DNA of 64,000 nt. It comes from Pomphorhynchus laevis (Eukaryota; Acanthocephala; Palaeacanthocephala; Echinorhynchida; Pomphorhynchidae). The DNA lies in NCBI GenBank assembly GCA_012934845.2, contig WNNJ02002652.1, positions 351,909-415,908 on the forward strand, in the 5' to 3' direction. Position numbers and translations under genes: made by a program. This document shows, piece by piece, positions 37,301 through 46,300 of the stretch (position 1 is the first letter of the stretch; each line of letters opens with the position of its first letter). The notes below the pieces were generated by a model, which saw only the letters and a program-made list of their open reading frames with translations, ran no database searches and was not told the origin of the DNA.

Positions 37301-40300
37301 CGCAGGCTGTTCAGGACGAGTAGCCCCTTTTGACACAATTTAATTCACATTCATAAGTAAAAAATATCCCATTGAAAATTCCAAGCATCAACGCTACGGC
37401 CAGGGACAGTTCATACCCATCAAGACGTGTTCCTACTAAAGTGATAAGCAGGGTTTCGAGAAAGGCCCCGGAACATTTTAATGACAATGCCATTTAATCT
37501 GCTCCTGGTCTCAAGAGCTTTTGCGTTGATCACCACTTGCTCGTAGGCTGCCCTGTAAAATTCTACCGTCCATTGGTTTTTAGTTTGGTGGTTCAATGAG
37601 AATGTAGACTTGTACTCCGGATCGAGATAGCGTCGTCGTAATCCGAATTGGAAGCATCGGTAGATGTTATAAGGCTCGTAATAAAAGTCGTATCAGCTCA
37701 GTTCCGTCGCATATTGAAGATCAGAATGCCGGGATTGCAATTTAACTCGTCGATTGAATTCCTAGACCGCATGTGATACTGGTAATATGGCTTGTGTCTA
37801 CGCACTGTCGTTAAGATCGATTTTTAAAATAGTTCCTTAAGTCGAACGTACCCTCTCGTTGGATTGCAATAGTTTATTGCTGCGGAAGCAAGGGGTGATT
37901 CTTCAAACGAACCCGATTTTTGGTAGGTAAGTCAGTGTCGCAGTATAAACAGTACATCGTGGCTGTTAATTAATATTAGCCTGCTCTCAGCGAAATTGAG
38001 TTCGTCGTATGCAGCACTGAGAGCAATGTCTATTTTTAAGTCGTTGCCAATTCGTGCTCCCAGCTAACGTGCATCAGAAGGATAAACCCACTTGCATGCT
38101 TGGAGGTTGCATGAGATTGACCTTCCCACGGGGTTATCAGCAACGACCTAGCACTTGAGCGAATTAAAAGTAAGACCTATGTCTGCTAATATGTGTGGAA
38201 TGACGGCGATAATGGACATTTGTGTTTCATAAGCACATCCTAATACTACATCATCGAGATACCAAATATTTAGTTCTGATTCCAATATGTACGCAACGTT
38301 ATTCACTTCAAGGAAGAATCAAAGCGGTATAAGAGAATCTCCCTGCTGTATCCCCTCATTCGAGAAAATAATCGCATCTCTAAACAGGATGGCGCTGGGT
38401 ATCTCATAGCAGATACGGGAAAAAGGTAAGATTTCAGGAATTCCTCTGACGCCAAGCTGTGCATGAAGAACTTTGTCGACAAGGAGTCCTTTAGCAAATT
38501 GGCACACTCCTGATCGTTAAACCAACAAATTGGGGCAGACTCCACCATCTTTTTTAAAGGAAAAACTTTTTGCTCTTTATATGACAGTTGCGACATTGTC
38601 AGGAACATCAACAGAGAGAAACAAAGTAGTTACGTTGATTAGCGATTTTATTAGTAAGTTGGCAGCATATTTTGCCGAAAACAAAATTAAATCTTTCAGG
38701 TGTAACGGACTTGAATCGTCTGGTTCTCCTCCAGATGAGAGCGAAAAATACTGAAACGCATACCGAAGTGATATATTCGTAACTATTGAGCCATTCAATT
38801 CAGATCGCAAAGTTATATTCTCCTTGTGGATGGGCGGTGCATGGAGGGTGCTGCATAAATGAGAGCTGCACATGTGCCGTCCTATATCTTTTCCGAAACC
38901 TTGCGTCAAACATGTACCTCTGTTCAGCCAAGGTAGAGGGCATTTAGAAATGATTCGATTTATTGTTGGACTTTCGATATGACAGTCCGACAATCGTTTG
39001 TAAGAAGTTTAGTTCATATAATTGCTGAGAGATATCGCACCATTTGTGACAGTAGTATTTCAGCAGTATAAATCCCTCGTTGAGGCAGTATATTGTATGA
39101 TATTTTGTAACTTGTATGTATAATTATATATACTGAGTAAGCATTATATATCCTTTTTCCACTGAGTAATTTAGATCAGCTAGCAATGAGATCCATGGGC
39201 ATTGTTTTGGATTATTTGTAAATCAAATTTGCTGTAACAAATCCATTCTAAGTCATTTCTGTTTCTGAAGTTAATGCAAACCTATATTGGACATCCAAGC
39301 ATCTGTGATTGTTGATGCTTTAGGTCAATATAGAATTCTTATCTTGCCTTATAAAAATATTTATGAATCCACCTCAAATCACGCGTTTTAGGTTAATGGA
39401 TAATGCTCAATAGCTAGTAAGTAAATATGCCAATCTGTATTTTGTGTTTAGTTTAATTTAATGGTAAAATATGGTCAGATTAGTATGGTCACTGTAGTGG
39501 AAGTTGAAATGGACGGTAAATATGAAAATATGAAAAATATGGCAATTGAAATAAAATATATGCAATTAGAATAGTAATATAGTAATTGGTACGGCCATTG
39601 TAGTGGCAGTTGAAATGGACGTTAGATATGAAAATGTGAGAAATATGGCAACTATGTAATCAGATTTAGTAATCAGATTGAGCCACTATCTCAGTATTAA
39701 TTTTTCAAAAGAATTTTTAGAACAGACAAAAGGAATAAATTTTCAGAATATAAATACGTAAGATTTTAGTACGCTTTATACAAATCTAGATTTAGTAGAT
39801 ATTAAAGAAGCGTTAGTAAAATTAATTAATCTTATATTCGGAAAAAGATATACATATATATGTTATAATAATTATAACGCCTATCTTACAAAAATTAAAC
39901 CATCAAATAAATATAAATATATGGATAAAATTGAATTAATAGAATCCTTAAATATTTTGATAAATCAAAATTATTTAAAAGTAGGGACATATATATTTAG
40001 ACAAATAAAAGGTGTTCAAATGAGATGTAATAGTAGCCCAATTATAGCTGACTTGTTTTTAAGCTTTATATAATATGAATTTGTTCATAACTGTGTAAAA
40101 TGAACGTTAGATATGAACATCTGAGAAATATGGCAACTATGTAATCAGATTAAGCAATCAGATTAAGCCACTATGTAATCGGATTAAGCAATTATTCCTT
40201 TGTGACATTAGCCAGCTATAATTGGGTTATCTCCCATTGGAACACCTTTTATTTCTATAAATATAGATGCCCATACTTTTAAAAAATTTTTGATTTATCA

Positions 40301-43300
40301 AAATATTTAAGGATTATACTAATTCCATCGCATCCATACATCTATATTTATTTGATAATATTATTTCTATTAAAATTAATTAATTTAATAAATTTAATTT
40401 AATTTTTATTTAATTAATTTTTATAGCATATATATGCTGATACATAAATCAGCTTCATACACACAAATCGCTTTCAAAAAAAACGATTTCAAGAAATTGC
40501 CGTTTACATATATCAGTGTTTTTGTTATGTTTTAATTATATTTCGCTGAACATTCCAGATATTTGACTTTCATTATCTTTCTAGCGAAATTGGCAATATC
40601 TTGTTTAAAGTAAAAAAGGCGAAGTGATTGCTGTCTATCTCGTCGTTGTTCTGTAGATCCTAGTAGATCAACCTTATGTCCAAGAATAATGACAGGGAAC
40701 TCATTGTTGTCAAAACATTTCCCAATTTCATTGTGCAGTATCTTGACATTGGTAAATATCTCATCATTAGAGACGTCGTAAACCAAAACAAATAGTAAGC
40801 AACTACGATAACAGTGCTATTAAACCAAATCCAGATGATCCAAGTGTCGATAACTTTTATTGGGTTCTTGAAAGCTCGGTGTGTCTATAAGGAGCGCATT
40901 ACTTGTCTATTTACAGCGCAATTGTCTGTTAGCAGCGCATTTAATGTTCATATCTAGATAAATTCTTATAATAAAGAATTGAAATCAATATGTAATGATG
41001 ATATTAGAAGCATTCTGCTAGAAACAGAATGTAATTGAAAAGATTTTAATTTTGATGAAAATATTATGATCCCAATGATGAATTTATAATCAAATTGATC
41101 TAGAATTAATCTAGAATTAATTCATTCTGTCGCCGAGGTTGTCTACCTCTACGACAGAATAAACTCCTATGCTATCAAGTTTCGGCCCCTATTTGCCACT
41201 TAAGAGTTTAAATTTATTCTTTATATTATTTTGTGGAATTATATATTTTACTATTTTCTTCTTGATGTTATTTATAGTAACCTAGTTTAAAATATGTGTC
41301 TATTAAATTATTTAAATGATTTTGAAGAAAGCCAATATCATTACAAATTGTTGCAATTCTTAAAATTTCATTATTTAATGTATTATATTTTATATTAAAT
41401 GGTATGCATGAATGCTCATGTAAAAATATGTTTCTTGTAAATTTAAATATGTCATCTTTATGATATAAATTAATAGTAGTTTTAGTTAATGTTAATTTAA
41501 TGTTCATATCTAGATATACACCTTCTTTATCATTAATATTAGTTTTATTAAGAATAAGGCTTTCTGGATAAATGTGCTCACAAATTGAATAAAAATTATT
41601 AGAATTAAATACACATACATCATCAATGTATCGAAACATATTTCATATATTTATACAGTTTAGATTTAGTTTTTACATAGTTATGAACAAATTTATATTC
41701 TATAAAGCTTAAAAACAAGTCAGCTATAATTGGGCTACTATTACCACCAATTGGAACATCTTTTATTTGTCTAAATAAATACATTTCGCTTATTATAGCA
41801 TATATATGTATATATATTTACGAATATAATATAAAATTAATTTTTCTAACGCTTCTTTAATATTTGCAAAATCTAGATTTGTGTAAAGCGTACTAAAATC
41901 GTAAGTATTTTAATATTTTTTAAAATGTATTCCATTTGTGTTCTATAAATTCTTTGTAAAATCAATACTGAAACATTAACTTAGAAAGAAATTTTGTAAT
42001 TATAATAGCTAATTTGAAAGTGTAAAGAATTTCTTTGGCGAAATTCGCTATACGCATATTACTTTAATTTGTCCGGATTAGAATGACTCGACGTAGTATT
42101 ATAGGAAGGTAAAATTAAATCATTCATCTAGCAAAAGCGTAATATATAAAAGAATTACAAATTTGTTGCAAAATAATATTTTTTGTTTAAGAATTAATAA
42201 AAAACTTTTTTAAAATAATATTTAATCGAATATGAACCCGGATAAAAACATAAGAATAAAAAACATATCCTCTAATGTTGAAAAAATATTCAGACGTAAT
42301 TACAGGTATTATATCTTTAATAGAATAAAACTTGACGCTGTATGAATAACTTACAATAATTGTTGAGCTAACAAATTGTCCAGATAATCGGCAAATTGTC
42401 TTTCGGTCGGATTGTAGTTTTGAATTATATTGCTGTGAAAAAATAATCTTTGCTGAAATTTTTGGAATGCATAATTTCATCATTGCTATATAAAGCATTT
42501 AATATTAAATAAAATTAAAACAATTATGAACAAAGATTTAAAATACTGATTTCTTTGTTGTATAGTTGCATCATAACTATATAAAGCATTTACTATAAAC
42601 TAAAATTAAAACGATAACGAACAAAACTTTGAAAATACTGATCTCTTGAGTGTATAATTACATCAATGCTATTAAAAGCATTTACTTTTTTATTAAAATA
42701 AAAACAATAACGAACAAAGATTTAAAATACTGAACTAACAAAAGAAAATAGATGTAATAAAATAGTAATTCATAAATGAAATTGTCATCGATCTATAGGC
42801 AATAAATTGAATTAAGTGGTATGATTAGTATAACCACATAATTTTAAACGTATTTTAATAAAATGTAACTATTTAGCTAGCATGAAAGCAGATATATAGA
42901 CTACAATGTTATTTCATTGTTTGTTGAAATTACAATTGAGAATAGAAACAAAGAAATGACTCAACAGTAAATCATATGTGATTAAAAGACATTTTTGTTT
43001 CCTGAAAGACTATAAAGTTAACGAAAGTTAATTATGGTTAATTAATTAGTGAATTAATTAGTTATTTAATTAATGCTCTATTTCAGTTGCATCATGAAGG
43101 ACGGCACATCTTAAAACACATGACTTGATTGCTATTTAAAACTATAATTACATGTTATTACGTTGTGTTGATGATGATAAGTTTGTAAACAGGTAATTAA
43201 ACTATCAGTTTTTTTAAGAATAAACTAATATTTAAGTGAGCATACGCACACCAGCGACCAAAATCAGATTTGTGGTCAAGTCAGCACGCACCACCAGCAC

Positions 43301-46300
43301 ACGCGTGATCTTTTTATCGACATTTTTTAAAACGATGAACAGCGATAGAATATAGCGATATCTTCTTTATATCGCAAATTAAAAGTATTCTGAAACTTCA
43401 AATCATCAATATTGAAATCCTTATTGAAATCATATAAATCCTCATTTGAGCATAACTTCCCCATTAATTAATTGATTAATGTTAACGAAAATTCGAAAAA
43501 CATTTGATAAATAAAATTTATTTTAATCGTATTTTGTAAACATTTTATATTTAACTTACAGATAATCCGTGGACTTCTTAAATAGATAGACAAAATTTGA
43601 AATAAACTGAAATCCGTTGCCTCTTAAATCCCTACAATCATTTGGTAAAATATTTACAATAATTTGAAGTGAACTTTCATTTTAAATATATAAATATTTC
43701 TCTTTTTTATGAAAGGTATTAAAACATTTAAACATTGAGTAATTGCTACTACCTATTAGTCGTAAATTAAACACAAGATCAAATCAAATATAAAAAGGCT
43801 TTCAACCTTTATATATTGTCATTGTGAACTGAAATTGATTGTATTACCGTGCTTCAGAAACAAAGAGAGCTTCATCCTATTAACACGTTGGCTTCTGTCA
43901 GCATATTGATTATGGATAGGTTGGACAGATGCTTGGAACATTATGGCTTATGATTTTATGATTTGACGCAAGAGGAACTTATAACATCGGCAAAACAAAA
44001 GGCGGATTTGCGGGTCCGTCTCAAGTAGACAAACTCTCATGGTTGGAAACACTTTCTTACATCATTTGGTAATAGCTCTTACCTTCCAGCTGACAAGCCG
44101 TGTGAATTCGCAATAATGACATCGACTGTATCTATTAAGCGAACTCTTCTGCAATCATATACAGCAAGCCATTTAATTCCATTAAACAATATTCCTGGTG
44201 TCAGACCAATTGGAATCTGTGAGGTAGTGAGGAGAATAGTTGGTCGTGCTTTGATTTCACGCATAAAGGATGATCTGATATCAGTGTGTGGAAGTTTGCA
44301 ACTATGTGAGGGACACCAATAATGTACCAAAATCGCTGTCCATTCAGTCCGAATGGCGTTTGAAAAATCAGTCGACTATTGTGTGCTATTGTTAGATGCA
44401 AGAAACGCATTTAATTGTGTTAGCAGAGAAATGGCTTAAGCAATCATGAAATATATATGTTCAGCTTTATCGACGATATTAAATAACAATCATGGACAAC
44501 CATTTATTCTCACTGTCGATGATATTTCGCTTTTGTCTGCCGAAGGATTCACACAAGGAGATTCGCTAGATCATGGCTGCTTACGATGCTGCATCAATGC
44601 CCCTAATTGACATATTGAGCAAGATTGCATCCGGAGCTACCTACTGCTGATATACAAACGATGTAGCATGTTTTGAAAAAATCGATGACATCATAAAAGT
44701 TTAGGAATGTGTCAAGCAGTTGGGCCTGTATTTATACTTCGTAAATTGTACCTGTGACACACGGCTTGCGCTTGAGATCAGTCAAAAGCGATTTGTAGAC
44801 GATGACGTATTTATATATAAAGATAGTGCGAAATACCTAGGAAGATTTATTGGGACCAGTGAATACGTGAAGTCACGAGTTAAAGAAACTGTCCACGATT
44901 GGAAGTCACTTGATCAGCTTATTGAGATAGCATCAATCAACGCATTCTCGGCCTACATGTTATTGACAAGGGCCTTTCAACATCGACAGACTTATATATT
45001 CAGAACATGCAAAAACCACAAGCGGTTGGTTGAAAACCTTGGTTCGCGGTTGTTCGAGCACATTTTACCTTATCAGTTAGGTACTGGACCGGTTGGAAAA
45101 GAAGATAAAGTAATGATTACACTTCTGTTCAAATTTGGTGGACCCGCAAACTATAACCCAACCGAAAGAGGAAATGTAGATCATGTGAACTCGTTAAGGA
45201 TGTTTGAGCTTAATGGGAATGGTTGTCAACAATATGTTCTTTTGAAATATCGACGAGATTTGCTGAGCCACAATCGACAGATTAATTTTAGCAAATTGTC
45301 TCAAATTTTATTAGATATTATCCAACCCTCGGAGAGAGATCTTGCTTCGATTCTTAAAGACGCCAGTACAGCGGAAGCATTGGCATGACTGAGTCCTGGG
45401 TATGATCCAGGGGATACATTCCTAATTTCAAGGGAGTTTCAAGACGCTGTTGCAGTGCGATATAGCTGGCAACAAAATCCCATGACAAATAAGTGCCCTT
45501 GCGCCGCCAGATTTGATATTACGCATGCCCTCTCATGCCCGAATGGATGATTTAATTTTGCCCATCACAATATTGTAATCGATGAAATATCTAAATGTTT
45601 AAGCACGTTTTGTAAGTGCGTAATAATAGAGCGTTAACGTAAATCTTGATCAGTTGAAACCAAATCAAAACCAAAATCAAAAAATACAGAAACTACAAAA
45701 AAAAACGATAAAAAATTAGTATAGAAATTATAAGATTGAAAATAAAAACACAGAACAAATAAAATTTAAAAATACAAAGATGGAAATTTCAAAACAAAAC
45801 CAGAAGTAATTTGTGAATATTTGAATCAAAAATCTTCAAATTTAAATTACTTAAAAGAGCATATTTTATTGGTCTACCAAAATTATTTACTAAAACAACC
45901 TTTTGGAGTCTAAACATTCGTTCATCCTTTAGATACGATGAGCTCCCAACACACAGAAAATTTATATCCCAATTCAAATTCAATAATGATCTAAATAAGT
46001 AAGATATTATTGTTCTAATATTACCATTTGCTAAAACACCCTTGAGGTTCTAAAGATTTGTTCATCCTTTAAAAAAATATAAAAACATATTATTCATTCA
46101 AAACTTAAAATAACGGAAATAAAATGATTGTAATCAAATATACGATGAGGTCTCAAAATGATCAAAAATGTTTATTTTTAATTTTGAATATAATTTTAAA
46201 CTGTTATAATTTTCAGACGATATGTATCAATTGAATTATTTAAATGTTTCTTAAGGTAATCGATATTATTGAATATTATGGCGATACGTAAACTTTCTTG

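Noticed and set aside
37142-37333. Plus-strand ORF rich in Arg and Ser
   Set aside because: Antisense shadow of the RLE-LINE endonuclease end; the minus strand carries the recognisable motifs.
42187-42498. 103-codon minus-strand ORF as a gene
   Set aside because: Most of it runs through intron; only 42,355-42,432, in another frame, fits the LRR exon rule.
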